A stretch of 64,000 bases of DNA from Saccharina japonica. Taxonomy: Eukaryota; Sar; Phaeophyceae; Laminariales; Laminariaceae. The DNA lies in the NCBI GenBank assembly GCA_008828725.1, contig MEHQ01003140.1, positions 190,288 to 254,287 on the forward strand, written 5' to 3'. The translations under genes were made by a program, and so were the position numbers. The notes beneath the pieces were generated by a model that ran no database searches, had not been told where the DNA came from, and worked only from the letters and a program-made list of their open reading frames with translations. Positions 27,750-38,705 of this stretch are shown piece after piece; position 1 is the first letter of the stretch; each line of letters begins with the position of its first letter.

Positions 27750-28890
27750 CCCCCCAAAAACAATATCAATGAGTTATATATCATACGAGTACTGGAATAA
27801 TGTGCTTACCTAAATTATTATATTTGACGCAAATATGAGCTCGTTACGGGTGATTACCGCAAAAACAGGAGATGTTCAAGAGACATTCCTGCTAGAAAGG
27901 ATCGAAGGGCAAATCCAGAAGTAAGTGCGGACACGTCTGTTGTGTTTTTTTTTATCCGACATGTACGGGACTTGCAGGTGCCACACGAACACGCCAATTG
28001 TTGTAAACGCCGCTTGGTCAGCAGGGATATCGACGAAGGGGTCGGATCTAACGCGCACGACCCGAGTGTTTAGACTCCCTGGCTATCCAAGCCGCCATCG
28101 CCATGTTCGCAGCAGGCCGTAGGGCCACAGCGCAAGCTTAAGGTTCAAAAGTGACAGCCAGGAGCCACCCGAGAGGGCATACAAATGCAGGCCTCCCATG
28201 TAATTACTACAGTAGCTTTTGTTTATAAGAGACACGACCTAGGGGACGTTACATAATTACGGCGGCCCAGACCAATGGCTTACGCACGAAAACACTACTA
28301 ACTGCAGTAGCACACCTTGCCGTAAGGACGTATCAGGTATTACTGTTTTGGCAATCCGACATTGTTGCCTTGCCTCCCACGACGGTCGTTTACGGCAGAT
28401 CGTATACTACCATACGGCAGTGATATGCATAGGATGCTGTCATGGTATTCATGGTATCCCCGTTTCCCCTCTATTGTTGAGGTGGCGTGTTTCTGGCAGA
28501 AACACGTCGAGCAAAATGTGAATTGCTCGCACTGCTTCCCAGAAATCTCTCTGATCAGGAACCAACAGCAATATAAGAAAATACATGGAAACATCAACCT
28601 TCTTCCGGTAGTACGTAGGGTTAGCCCCATACCGCATAATTGTAGTCCAGTACCAATCTCCCCAGGGTAGCAGTACCATTATAATGCACAGGACGCGCCT
28701 TTGGGTGGTAGACACCACCCTGCTGCCCTATACCTGGCACGTAGCTACAAGTACGCTGGCGGAGAATACGTACAGCATATATATACACATCGGACGGATC
28801 GCGACCTAAAGTAAATCGTCTGGATCCTTAACCTACCGTTGGGATACATACGATATGTTTTGTGCAGGATCTGTGTAGACCTACGGGTAC
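27750..28890. other. No supported gene
   Basis: Short unrelated frames only. 28338-28720 is open on both strands but lacks splice or start support. Confidence 0.35.
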
Positions 28891-28893
28891 TAT

Positions 28894-29186
28894 TTACGGG
28901 GGACCTATGGCAAATGGGACCTGTGGTATAGACAAAACCTGTATAGACATATCTATTTTTTTTTAGTGGAGTGGTCCGTAAAATATTTGCCGGTTGCTTG
29001 CCCGGAGGTTTGTTGTTTTCCTTTTATACCGGTGTGTTCGAACTTTCTTAAGTTTGCCACTTTCGAAGCTGTCCCGCTTTCGAAGTAATTTCGAAGAATC
29101 GTAACGTTTTCCGGTTTCGAAGCTTTCCCGCCTTTCTTCTATTTTTACGAACAGTATTTGGTGCTATTTAGTATGGTCCTCCGTAA
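28894..29186. mobile_element. MITE of the same family, split by an insert
   Basis: Left part TTACGGGGGACCTATGGCAA to about 28965, right part CTATTTAGTATGGTCCTCCG at 29165-29184. About 190 bp between them hold TTTCGAAG-type repeats (29055-29140). Confidence 0.55.
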
Positions 29187-29336
29187 GTACTGTACATATA
29201 ATCGAGGGGGGCGCCGCCGTCGCCGTCAGCAGCACCGCGTCGGGGGCGGGTCGAGGAATCCCCCGCGGGGCCTCCGAGGAACCATGGACTCGAATGGGTT
29301 TCCACGGGCTTCACTGTGGCCCTACCGGCGTGGGGG

Positions 29337-29441
29337 CGGGGGGCGGGGGGGGTGCACTTCATTTTCGTGCATGGCCGTATCCATATACCCTCGCATCCCT
29401 ACAATGCGGGACGGAGCATGTCGGGTTTCACGGGGGGGGGG
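29337..29441 (-). repeat. Poly-C-bounded repeat, short inverted copy
   Basis: G-tract, TGCACTTCATTTTCGTGC, ATGGCCGTATCC, CCTCGCATCCCTACAATGC, then a second G-tract at 29431-29441. Confidence 0.6.
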
Positions 29442-31140
29442 CGCCTATATTCCCTGTGTACGAACGAGTAACAGACTAATAATAGTACTATAATATACAG
29501 TAGTAACTATACTATTGCATTTGTACTACAGCTGTAGTAGCACCTCGAGTACATATGCACTTCAAGTGTATGGCATTGCACTGCTGTTATACCAGGTGCG
29601 TACTGCTGTACATACAGAGTACAGCACTCGTGCTGCTTGTACTTAACGACTGCTGTAACGAGTATTAATAGTCTAATAAGTATTATATTTCATACAATAT
29701 AGACATCAGTACAGTAGTAGAACGTACAGCCGTACAGACATGCAAACCACATACAGCAAACGTACGGCTTCCGCCTATTAATAGCAAGTACGCGTCAAGT
29801 ACAGACAGGAAAAGCTACACCGGTACACAGTACTCGTAGTAGCAGTACTCGTATTAATAGTACGTACAGACCCGAAACTTATAACATGTCAAGAGAAGAC
29901 CTATACAGCAGTACAATAATATGTCCGATATGTCACAGCAGTTGCAGCCAACTCAACATTGCACTTACTTGCGATCTTTTGGATCGATGGCATCAGGGTA
30001 ATGTGACGAGGACGTAGGAGCGGCGCGCGTCGAGGAGTGGTCAAAACTCGGTGCCTGGTGACTCGTACAGTAGTGACTGGTGACGCAAATTTCCGACCAT
30101 CTACAGTATACGTACGTACACGTATTTATTTACGTATAACATTCACAGACGGCGTTGGATCTATCTGCATATGTATAGTTATGTTTGTGAAATTTTCGCA
30201 CTTTTCGCAACTTTTCTCTTCGTACGAGCACTTTTCGGCAAAACGCTAAGTACCCCGACACAGCAAGCCCGGCCGGACACATTGGTCGAGGTTTGGGCTC
30301 GATCCGAGCTCTGTGGCTCGCGTGGCGGGCGCTCGAAGTTTTTTTTCCCGCGGGAGTGGATAAGCCGATTTCCCGGGTTTTCTGCATGAGGCCGTGTTTC
30401 GTACGTACGTGCCAGTAAATAACGATGTTCTGTTTTTAGATGTTGTCTGTTTTTTGCTCTCACATGCACACAGGCCAGAAACATGTACCAGATACCAGTA
30501 GACAACAGACAAGATGCACAGAGCACGGCGTTACAGCGTTGCCGCCAACACCAGTAGGGAACATCGTGCGTGAGTGGCACATCCATCTGGGCTGTACTGC
30601 TGCTGTAGGTAGTTGTTTTATCCAAGGCTGTTGTCCGTAGTCCGCCACCTGTCTTGCATTCTTTGCTGTTGTGCTGTGTGTTTATGACATATCCAGGGTC
30701 ACTTTGGACCGAAATGTAAGGGCCGTTTTTATTACGTGTGAGTACGGCAACTAATATTATATTTCTGATGTTGCGGGTTCTTGCCCCAAGCACACCACCA
30801 AACTTTTAGACATCAGATAACATGCAAAGAGAACACAAACAGCACGTTGCAACCCCGCCCAGCAGCACAAGCAGCAGCAGGCAACATCACGCGCATGTGG
30901 CAGGTCCGCGCTGTACTGCTGTGGATCCAGCAGCAGTAGTTGCTTTCTCGGAGGCTATGATCCGTCATCGGTCATCTCTATCTCTCTCCTTCTGCTGCGC
31001 TGCTGCTGTGCATGTGTATGTGCGGTGCGTCACGCACTCACTGCTGTGGACACGCACGCCAGTATAAAAAGTATTTTGACTCTTTGGTAATATGGTCAAA
31101 TGAGTGCGATGCCCGGTTATTTGTTTGAAGTCGTCAGTTC
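29442..31140. other. No supported gene; GTAC/CAG-rich DNA
   Basis: 29450-29930 is dense in GTAC, GCAGTA and TATTAATAG motifs. 30180-30790 has a 204-codon minus frame without recognisable features. An 85-bp MITE fragment lies at 30695-30770. Confidence 0.35.
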
Positions 31141-31640
31141 GAGACTCTCGTTCATAAGTTTTTCCTTTTTAGTGGGGGATAGAAATTTACTTGCTATTTG
31201 TCTGCGGGCCGAAAATGACTTGACCTTGGTATGGGGGGTGAAAAAGCTCACCGTGCATTGTTATCCCACCCACTGTTCGAAAGATGCCCGAGGTGACGAG
31301 ACTCGAAATACAGGGCGGACAAAACTACCGCACGCGCTTCATGCTGTTTTATTGCTCTGCACTGCTCGTGTGCTGTCTGTGGTGTCTGGGTTACGCACGT
31401 ACATAATATATACATAAAACAAACCAAAGTGAAAAATAAACAGTCATTTTCGGCCCTGACACAAAAAATAAGCCAATTTCGACCCTCCGCACCAAAACCA
31501 GGCCAATTTCGAACCCAAGACAAAAACCAAGTCATGTTTGATCCCCCCACATAAAACCATGATGATTTCGACCCTAACACTGAAATCGAGTCTATTTCGA
31601 TCCCCTTCTAGAACCAAGTCAACTGTGGTGCCTCTCCACA
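31140..31640. repeat. About 35-bp units in inverted blocks
   Basis: The right block (31436-31635) has about six units such as CCAAGTCAATTTCGACCC...CACAAAAACC. The left block (31150-31250) carries the inverse (GGGGGATAGAAATTTACTTG, CGAAAATGACTTGACC). Between them lies non-repetitive sequence. Confidence 0.55.
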
Positions 31641-32511
31641 CAACAAAGACATATAATACATAAACACACTGGCGAACATAATATAATGTTTGGCGGAATC
31701 GTTAGGAAAATCTATTAAAAATAAGCAGTCAATAGTAAGGGTTCCACACTATTTCCAAGTCTTTTTATCCCCAAAAGTGCGCAGGTCATCTGATACAGTT
31801 AGTTCTAAAAAATAGTATGCATGTACCCTGCATGTACGGTAATATGCAGATAATTCATAATCACGTCGTACTATGATGTAATATGCTTGCGTAGGATACA
31901 ATATCGAATTATGTACGAGTTTGGATTTCAATTCGTTCTTGCGCCACTCCCCTAGGCACGTCCCGGAGGGGAACCTTGTATATATGTATGCGTACACGAA
32001 CTGCTGTCTCTGTATCCGTATCTATCTGAACCTGCTACCAGGTACCTTCGCAAGATACCAACGAGTTACAATCCCAATCGGTTGAACTCACAGCTGACGT
32101 ATTTATAATAATTTTATTTAATCCTATGATACGTACCGGTCGGTAGGATGCCCCTGCAGCTGTTGTTGCTGTTGTACGAATGAGTCGTACAAACTACAAA
32201 GTGCAACGGCCGCTTCATAACTCTCTGTGTGCGCTCCTAATAAGATGCCAGCCAAAACCCACAAATAAATTCCCTCGTACGACGAGTAGTATTTAGCTGT
32301 GTTGATGCAGACGCACAACGGATGAGGCATACACATATCCACGAGAGGCCCTGCACTCGATCAAGCCCGGGGTAGAGAGTAAGCAGCCACCAAGGACATA
32401 TCGTCGTGTGCTTGTACGAGCAGTCTGTACCCGATCCTGCTCGTAAAACGAAAGTTACTGCTGTAGGCTCTGGATTCTGGAGGGTGGGTATAGGCGAGAA
32501 ATTACTCTGGT

Positions 32512-32602
32512 CGTACCGATATGTCCGGAAATGTAATAAACAGTTTATCTTAAATATTAATATTAAACATTCCTTAAATTTCCGGACAAAGTGCAACAGA
32601 AA
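32512..32602. mobile_element. 85-bp MITE copy
   Basis: CGATATGTCCGGAAATGTAA at the left and CTTAAATTTCCGGACAAAGT at the right, with AATATTAATATT in the centre. Confidence 0.6.
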
Positions 32603-33062
32603 AATACAACGGACCGATCGGCGCAAGCGAGGTTGTGCGAGGCGCTCTCACCTTGAAGCAGGAGCCGGTTCAAAGAACGAAGACACCATGTGAGAGCAAT
32701 GTGACTCAGCATCGACTCTGTGCACCAGATGGTTTGTGCGGGCTTAGCGTTGCACTCTCCTGTTGCGCTGCGCAGTGCTTGTTTGAACGCGCGCTTGTTC
32801 ATTTTCCCACCGCATTTCTGGGGACGTTCAACGTGATACCCCGGGTTTTGTATGTTTGAGCGTGTTTCGGGATAGGTTGCTTCGTGCGGCCGCTGCGTGC
32901 GTGCCAGGTGCACTCTACGAGCTGTACTATCAGACGCCGATCAGACGATTCTTAGCTGACTGTGCTGCTTTCGCACACAAGTACCACAGGAATCGCACAC
33001 CAGCAGCGAAGCCACGGCAGTTAACAGCGAGAGCGATACATAATCTTGGGAGAAAGCCAACC

Positions 33063-33332
33063 ATGCCATTGGGTATCTTGCGCCTCGGCGTCATTGCGGC
33101 TGCTGCGCTGCTTCCTGCGTACCTTCGGGTCGATGCGTTTGTACTGCCTGTGACTTCCGCGCGAGGCATCTCATCAAGCGTTGGTGGTAGCAGCAGTCGA
33201 CGCGCTGCATCAGTCCCAAGCACTGCCACTGCTGTGGCTGGTAGTGTGGAGGAAGCGAAGAGCAACCTCAAACGCGCTCTGGTGGAAAACAAGGGGTCTA
33301 CTTTGGCGAAGGATGTTGCTGCCGCTGTGGAG
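33063..33332 (+). CDS. Plastid-targeted protein, N-terminal exon (possible fibrillin/PAP)
   Basis: ATG at 33063 starts an N-terminus with a signal peptide (MPLGILRLGVIAAAALLP) and then AYLRVDAF/VLP. A Phe right after the signal-peptide cleavage site is the hallmark of the bipartite presequence that carries proteins into secondary red-type plastids. A Ser/Arg/Ala-rich transit region follows, then a helix (EEAKSNLKRALVENKGS) like the one that opens PAP/fibrillin domains. Donor GAG/GTGGGT at 33333, phase 0, after 90 codons. The frame is open upstream to 32856 but the start is set by the signal peptide. Assignment to the same gene as the exon at 53613 is inference; that exon needs phase 2 or 1, so at least one exon between them is missing. 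Confidence 0.6.
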
Positions 33333-33750
33333 GTGGGTCTTTGTCGCGGAAAGCTGTGTGGTTTATTTGCACGTACAGCAGCGTACAGACAAAACATGTA
33401 CGAGTATGTACTCGTATCGTATATACATGTGTCCATAACCTTGTGCTGCTGCTGCTGCCGCAGTTTCAGGCTGATAACACACACATACATATGTGCTTCG
33501 CCTCGTACAATACGACGAGTATACCTGATATCATATACCGGTAGCGGTAGTACAGCAGCAGCGGTTCTCTCCTGTTGACCCTGTGGATGGAATCCAAAGT
33601 GAAGGATATTATTGCTCGCCCAAGCTCGCCTGAAAATGATAGTTTGGAAATGAAATCACTTGCTTTTTGGGTGGACGGTCCGGACCGTATGATCCGAAAA
33701 AAATAATACATAGGCCGAGAAGGGTGAACTGTTGGTGTCATGTCACAGCA

Positions 33751-33850
33751 GTGTTTTGGTGGCTCGCTTTGGCGAGAAATTGGTTTGCGGGAGTCATGTG
33801 TTGGTTGGAGCGAAGTCACAGTGTTTTGGTGGCTCGCTTTGGCGAGAAAC
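33751..33850 (+). repeat. 70-bp tandem repeat, first site
   Basis: GTGTTTTGGTGGCTCGCTTT repeats at 33751 and 33821 with GTTTGCGGGAGTCATGTG between. The same unit recurs at 35570-35690 as GTGCTTTGGTGGCTCGCTTT, joined to GTTTGCGGGAGTCGTGTG. Confidence 0.7.
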
Positions 33851-34005
33851 CCCCCCACCCTACTGACCACCCTTGAACCCCCCGCCACCAGTCGGTCAGC
33901 GGTCGCCCCCAGCAAGTGCCCCGTGGCCACCCTGCGCTTCGGCGTACGAGCTGGTGCGCCTTTTTTTCTACCCGCTGCACCTCCAAAACCTGCGATACAG
34001 CGACA

Positions 34006-34555
34006 GTATTACGGGGGGGGTGACTTCATTCGTGCAGGCCGTATCCATAACCCTCGCATCCCTACAATGCGGGACGGAGCAGTGTGGGTTTCACCAACCA
34101 GGCAGACATTGCTTGCACCAAGCGCGAAGCGCCGTGAGGTATTGGGCGAGTCGCATGGAGGGCGAGCTGCATCCTCCTAAGAACCGCCTCTGAGGCGGAC
34201 TTGCATATGGACGACAGCTTCAATGAGTTAATTTAATTTCTGGTGTGGCCACTTCGGGAGACAGCAATGGGTTGTACTATGTAACTGCCTCGCGGATGCC
34301 TTACCATTTTAACACTACGTGATACGACCATTCCCCTTGTGCGGAGCAAAGGTTCTCCACCCCGCACAAATGATCTACTCGACCGCCAGCTTTGGTGACC
34401 GCCAAAAAGGCAAAAGAAAAACGGAACCCTGGTTGTCTAGTTCACCCAATGAGAGGCGTGTTTTACAGCGTCGTTGCCAACCGACGCCAACCCAACCTAT
34501 AAATATATCATATATTTATAGGGCTTGTGAGGGGGGGGGGAGTGGGGGGAGGGCG
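34006..34555 (-). repeat. Long poly-C/G-bounded unit, copy A
   Basis: G-tract 34013-34020, the shared core (CCTCGCATCCCTACAATGC, CAACCAGGCAGACATTGC, GCGAAGCGCC), then a further 300 bp (TGGTGTGGCCACTTC, GTTCTCCACCCCGCAC, GACCGCCAGCTTTGG) ending in G-tracts near 34531-34550. Confidence 0.75.
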
Positions 34556-34968
34556 TACATACTAATGTAGTTGATTGCCTCAGTCATTTGACCATTGATC
34601 CCCCTTTCCTTTTGAGACGGAGCACCGTTCCTACTCCCTCAGTTGTATCCAACCTCCCATCACATATCATTTTGGGGCTCTCGTTATAGCTGGCTTTCTG
34701 ACTAACGCTTTACAGTTAATTGTTTGGTCGTCGTTCCCTTCGCACCATAGTTTCACCGCCTGTGGCCACCATCTATCTCCTAAGATAACGATCGTTTTAT
34801 CGCTGCTGTCTAGTGCAAGACTGCGAAGGAATCCCACCTTATTCCAGCGTGCCCTTTGGCTACGTTCTCCCATATAGCGTTATCAACTATGGCTAGCAAC
34901 CTCTTGTTTGGCATGTTCTTTACATATTTATATTGCCATTTCAACTTGCGCACGTCTCTATTGGGAAG
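34556..34968. other. Spacer between the two long units
   Basis: No supported gene. A 69-codon minus-strand frame (34873-34667, with GDRWWPQAVKLWCEG) reads protein-like but has no recognised family or splice context. Confidence 0.3.
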
Positions 34969-35516
34969 GGGGGGGGGGGGGGGGGGGGTGTACTCATGTT
35001 GTGCACGGCCGTAGTCATATGACCATAGACCCTCGCATCCCTACAATGCCGGGACGGAGCGCGTTGGGTTTTCACCAACCAGGCAGACATTGCTTGCACC
35101 AAGCGCGAAACGCCGTGAGGTATTGGGCGAGTCGCATGGAGGGTGAGCTGCATCCTGCTAAGAACCGCCTCTGAGGCGGACTTGCATATGGACGACAGCT
35201 TCAATGAGTTAATTTAATTTCTGGTGTGGCCACTTCCGGAGACAGCAATGGGTTTTACTATGTAACTGCCTCGCGGACGCCTTACCATATTAACACTACG
35301 TGATACGACCATTCCCCTTGTGCGGAACAAAGGTTCTCCACCCCGCACAAATGATCTACTCGACCGCCAGCTTTGGTGACCGCCAAAAAAAAAAAAAAAA
35401 AAACGGCACCCTGGTTGTCTAGCTCACGCAGCGAGTGGCGTGTTTTACAGCGTCGTTGCCAACCGACGCCAACCCAACCTATAAATATATCATATATTTA
35501 TGGGGGGGGGGGGAGG
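34969..35516 (-). repeat. Long poly-C/G-bounded unit, copy B
   Basis: Nearly identical to 34006-34555 in the same orientation, opening with an 18-20 base G-tract (34970-34988). A short A-run of copy A has become about 18 A here (35385-35402). The two copies are 413 bp apart. Confidence 0.78.
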
Positions 35517-35569
35517 TTCAGTGGGAAAACAAACCGAGGCAAACGAACAGCCTAGTGACAGGATTAATT

Positions 35570-35690
35570 TGGTTTGCGGGAGTCGTGTGTTGGTGGGAGC
35601 GAAGTTACAGTGCTTTGGTGGCTCGCTTTGGCGAGAAATTGGTTTGCGGGAGTCGTGTGTTGGGGGAGCGGAGTCACACTTGGGTCACAG
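35570..35690 (+). repeat. 70-bp tandem repeat, second site
   Basis: Two GGTTTGCGGGAGTCGTGTGT units about 70 bp apart, with GGTGGCTCGCTTTGGCGAG between. Follows directly after the long G-bounded unit B, as the first site precedes unit A. Confidence 0.65.
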
Positions 35691-35793
35691 GACAAATTCA
35701 CAAATTTCAGTATTTCTGGAATACTGTCTCACTACAGCAGTACGTTCCTGGTGTCCTGTGCTTTGCCAGGTTGGTGTCTGCCAATCACTTGTG

Positions 35794-36305
35794 AATATGT
35801 TTGGGTAAGACATGGCCGAACACGACGAGCAGAAGAAGTCTAGCACGAGCAAACGTACGAAGGCTCACAGCACACACCAGTGTAAGCACTGGCGTCATAC
35901 AGACACACAACAGCACATGGTAAAGCATAGCCGAAGACACGCAGAAGTCTAGCACGATTAGAGATACGAAGACTCATAGGACACACCACCCTCACAGCAC
36001 CTACAGTATGTAGCAGCAGTAGCACGGGTTTATCTTCCAGTAGGTGGCGTCTCTCAGAAGGGATTATTTTTCAGGAGCCCAGGGCACAAAGAAGGAGAAT
36101 ATGTTTGGGTAAGACATGGCCGAACACGACGAGCAGAAGAAGTCTAGCACGAGCAAACGTACGAAGGCTCACAGCACACACCAGTGTAAGCACTGGCGTC
36201 ATACAGACACACAACAGCACATGGTAAAGCATAGCCGAAGACACGCAGAAGTCTAGCACGATTAGAGATACGAAGACTCATAGGACACACCACCCTCACA
36301 GCACC
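35794..36305 (+). repeat. 304-bp repeat, two tandem units
   Basis: ATATGTTTGGGTAAGACATG starts at 35796 and 36100. Each unit carries two related sub-units (GAAGTCTAGCACGAGCAAAC and GAAGTCTAGCACGATTAGAG), and the linker holds GTAGGTGGCGTCTCTCAGAA. Confidence 0.75.
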
Positions 36306-36317
36306 ACAGCAGCAGCA

Positions 36318-36700
36318 TAGGGTTGCACCCCGGCCTCAAAATTTGGAACCGGTAACCGGACCGGATTGTGGGGGGTTCAGACGGAACCGGAACCGGGTAC
36401 CCGGCCTGTTTCAGGCCCGGGTACCCGGGTACCCGGGTACCCGGATTACCATGCACTATATTACTCCCCTTTTAGCGTTTCAGCGGGCCTGAACGGTCCG
36501 CAGGTGGCATGGTAAGGCCGACGGTGGGAGGGAATGACTTCATTGCGTCTATTATCTCTATGAGTCATGCCAAAGAAAGAAGATGGAAGGCAGAAGGCTG
36601 CCTCTCCGAATACCCGGGGTAAATATATTTGTTCCGGTCCGGTTCCGGTTCCGCCGGTTCCGGGTACCCGCCACCGGGTACCCGGTTCTCAAAAAAAAAA
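36318..36700. mobile_element. Possible hAT-like element with GGTACCCG arrays
   Basis: Starts TAGGGTTGCACCCC, a typical hAT-style end, then GGAACCGGTAACCGG and repeated CGGGTACC units to about 36455. A second cluster of the same motifs lies at 36615-36690, ending in a run of ten A. No matching right terminus was found, so the element is truncated or its boundary is wrong. Confidence 0.4.
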
Positions 36701-36995
36701 TACCACCATCATATCTCCCCTCTTCGCGCATTTGCTTCCGTGCCTTCGTATACTTCGCGGCGCGAGTTGAAGTGGGTGGCAAAACACAATTCTCCATCGC
36801 TATGTGTCGCAGAAATCCCCACCAATTCCAGACAAACTTCCGTACTTCGGCCAGACCGAGCAGGGTCGAAGCCAAGGACGCCAGATGGTCCTTATACCCC
36901 ACTAGCCTTTCCTCAACTCCTTGGGTCACCGAGACAACGGCTTCGTCGTGCCCGGAGAGTCTGTCGAAAATCAGTTCCGTCACCTGGGCGTAGCT
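36700..36995 (-). pseudogene. Disrupted gene, helical C-terminal exon
   Basis: Acceptor ATTCCAATACAG/AGC opens SYAQVTELIFDRLSGHDEAV, then helical sequence including VEERLVGYKDHLASLAS and a Trp-rich WNWWGFLRHIAMENC. The frame stays open to 36558, but beyond about 36700 it runs into a GGTACCCG-type repeat, so the original C-terminus has been replaced or lies beyond the repeat. Function unknown. Confidence 0.5.
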
Positions 36996-37190
36996 CTGTA
37001 TTGGAATGGGTCAAAATTAGAACACAAAAAGACAGACAACAACGATGTGGTTGATTACATCTATTCCATGTAATAATATTGTCGGGTTCGTTCAGTGCGA
37101 TGAATGGTTACAATGAATTAGTTGGGCAATCATCAACACCCTACTCCAAGTACACATACACGTACTGCCAAACACTGTATCGATAGTTAC

Positions 37191-37356
37191 CTTTGTCTGC
37201 GCCTTCTCCTCCCCGTTATCTGGATCTGTTTCCGAAGCTTTCGCCTCTGTGTTATCTTCCCCATCACCCGAACGAGCGCCCTGCAAGACGGCGAAGTCAC
37301 GCGGGCACTCTTTTTCCTCTCCTCCGTCTTCGTTGTAATCGATCAGAATGGCGTCT
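37191..37356 (-). pseudogene. Disrupted gene, acidic exon
   Basis: Begins by completing a Pro codon from the preceding segment, then DAILIDYNEDGGEEKEC, FAVLQGARSGDG, and a Glu/Asp/Lys-rich stretch ending EEKAQTK. Splice sites are CATGCAG and GTAACT. The acidic low-complexity tail suggests a flexible linker between two folded parts. Confidence 0.5.
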
Positions 37357-37500
37357 CTGCATGGCGCGAGGAGGTGGGGAGGACATAAATTGGTGGGGAG
37401 GTTAGTAAGGGTTGCTTCTCCTTCACGGGTATACTCCAGGGTGAACGGGACGCTTCAGGACACTCAATATTACGAAAGGCATGCCCTCGAGGTTGACAAC

Positions 37501-38000
37501 TAGAGGTTGGCCCCTTTAATATATTACCACCCGGCGGGTATACCCGGTCGGACCCTACCCGTTGACCTCAATACCCGCGGGTATTTGGGGAATGACGCCA
37601 CGGGCACCCCGGTACCCAGGTATCCGCGGGTATCCGGGTACCCGCTCGTTATGACGAACCCCGGTTCAGTATTTTTCCGTAATATCTCTAGAGAACTGAT
37701 TGGAATGAGCAATACCACTCAACACTCAACCCTGACGGGTACGGACAACTAATCAGTGCGCGACATGCCGGTAGAAACTTTAAAACGCCAGCGGGTACCC
37801 GCCCATTTTGCGGAACCCCGACTGATCATTCTTCCATAATGCTCTGATAGAAAAAAAAATATTTTAACGAGCACTACACCCTCGACACTCAACTTTGACG
37901 GATACGAGTACTGCTTCCATATTACACCAAGTATGTGCTGCAGTCTTCCATGGGGGGCGTGTACCCGTTCGTGGCGGGTACCCTAAGGGGCCAACCTCTA
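37501..38000. mobile_element. hAT-like non-autonomous element inserted in an exon
   Basis: Terminal inverted repeats of about 17 bp start TAGAGGTTGGCCCC and end GGGGCCAACCTCTA. It is flanked by GTTGACAAC at 37492-37500 and 38001-38009. Taken as 8 bp (TTGACAAC) this fits the hAT preference nTnnnnAn. The inside has no ORF of note but is full of GGTACCCG/CGGGTA-type motifs near both ends. It sits inside the coding segment of the minus-strand gene described at 36700-38453. Confidence 0.8.
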
Positions 38001-38049
38001 GTTGACAACACATAACGAACCACAGTCCTTAGCCACGTCAAACCTCTTA

Positions 38050-38453
38050 ACCCGTCGTCCTGTTTATTCTTATCCTCTTCTGGAAATCTGGCTTTCATCA
38101 GCGCTTTTATCACCCTCCTACGCTTCGCTTTCGTCAGCGTTTTTTGCTTGGGCGGGAGAAAACGAGGATGCAGGCCAGATGAGAAAATATCTCCCTGCAA
38201 CGTTAATTTCAGACGTGCGCCTGTGTCGTAAGTCCAGGCGAACCGAAAGCTTGGACTTTGGCACGGGTATAGACTATATACAGTAAAGCCGGACACCGAA
38301 AATGCGGCGGACAGAAGCAATCGTACACGACACTCACCGGATCGAAACGCAAGTCACTGGAACGGAGTCTCGACCACCCAACGTCGTCTTTGTTACCTTC
38401 CGCCGAACACAGCTCATCTCCCTCCATCGTTCGTCGGTTGAAGTATCGCCGAA
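38050..38453 (-). pseudogene. Disrupted gene, upstream two exons
   Basis: The first segment (38453-38338) encodes RRYFNRRTMEGDELCS... ending DLRFDP, with acceptor TTACACACCAG and strong donor GTGAGT. The second (38194 to about 38050) opens with GDIFSSGLHPRFLPP and continues as a Lys/Arg-rich helix (KQKTLTKAKRRRVIKALMKA), then acidic EEDKNKQDD. The 143-bp intron between them ends in TTAACGTTGCAG. No domain recognised; upstream exons may exist. Confidence 0.4.
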
Positions 38454-38705
38454 CTGGTGTGTAAGATACATGATGCATTCAAGCATTTTGGGGGTTGGTG
38501 TGGTTCGGCATACTGACGCTACGTTGTTGTGGTTCGTGCTGCTGACGGCAGCTAACACTGATGAGCGATTTGCAGAGCGTATGTACATCTCCTCGCTACT
38601 ACGCACAAGTCTGAAGTTGCTTCTGCTGCTGTGTGGTATGCTTAGGATTGCTGGGGCTACTCTTGGGGCTTGAGAGGGAATAAATGACGGTAAAAAGTGT
38701 CGATT

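Larger units (their letters stand above)
36700..38453 (-). pseudogene. Unrecognised multi-exon gene, disrupted by a transposon
   Basis: Several coding-like segments line up on the minus strand with matching splice phases: about 38453-38338 (donor CCG/GTGAGT, phase 0), 38194 downward (acceptor ACGTTGCAG, phase 0), a segment split by an insertion (38052-38010 plus 37500-37427, donor CC/GTGAAG, phase 2), 37356-37191 (acceptor CATGCAG, phase 2; donor AAG/GTAACT, phase 0) and 36995 downward (acceptor CCAATACAG, phase 0). I do not recognise the protein. The middle reads like alternating strands (LCVVNLEGMPFVILSVLKR), the linker is acidic, and the end is helical. The frames on the two sides of about 38050 differ by one base, so a frameshift or an unseen mini-intron exists besides the insertion. 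It is probably a dying copy; an intact copy elsewhere is likely. Confidence 0.55.

Noticed and set aside
33873..34005. Frame with AYELVRLFFYPLHLQNLRYSD as the missing fibrillin exon
   Set aside because: It lacks the expected N-P-T and G-x-W pattern of that domain part and runs into a dispersed repeat.
35794..36305. CRISPR-like array
   Set aside because: Units are 304 bp with diverged sub-units, without short uniform repeats and unique spacers.
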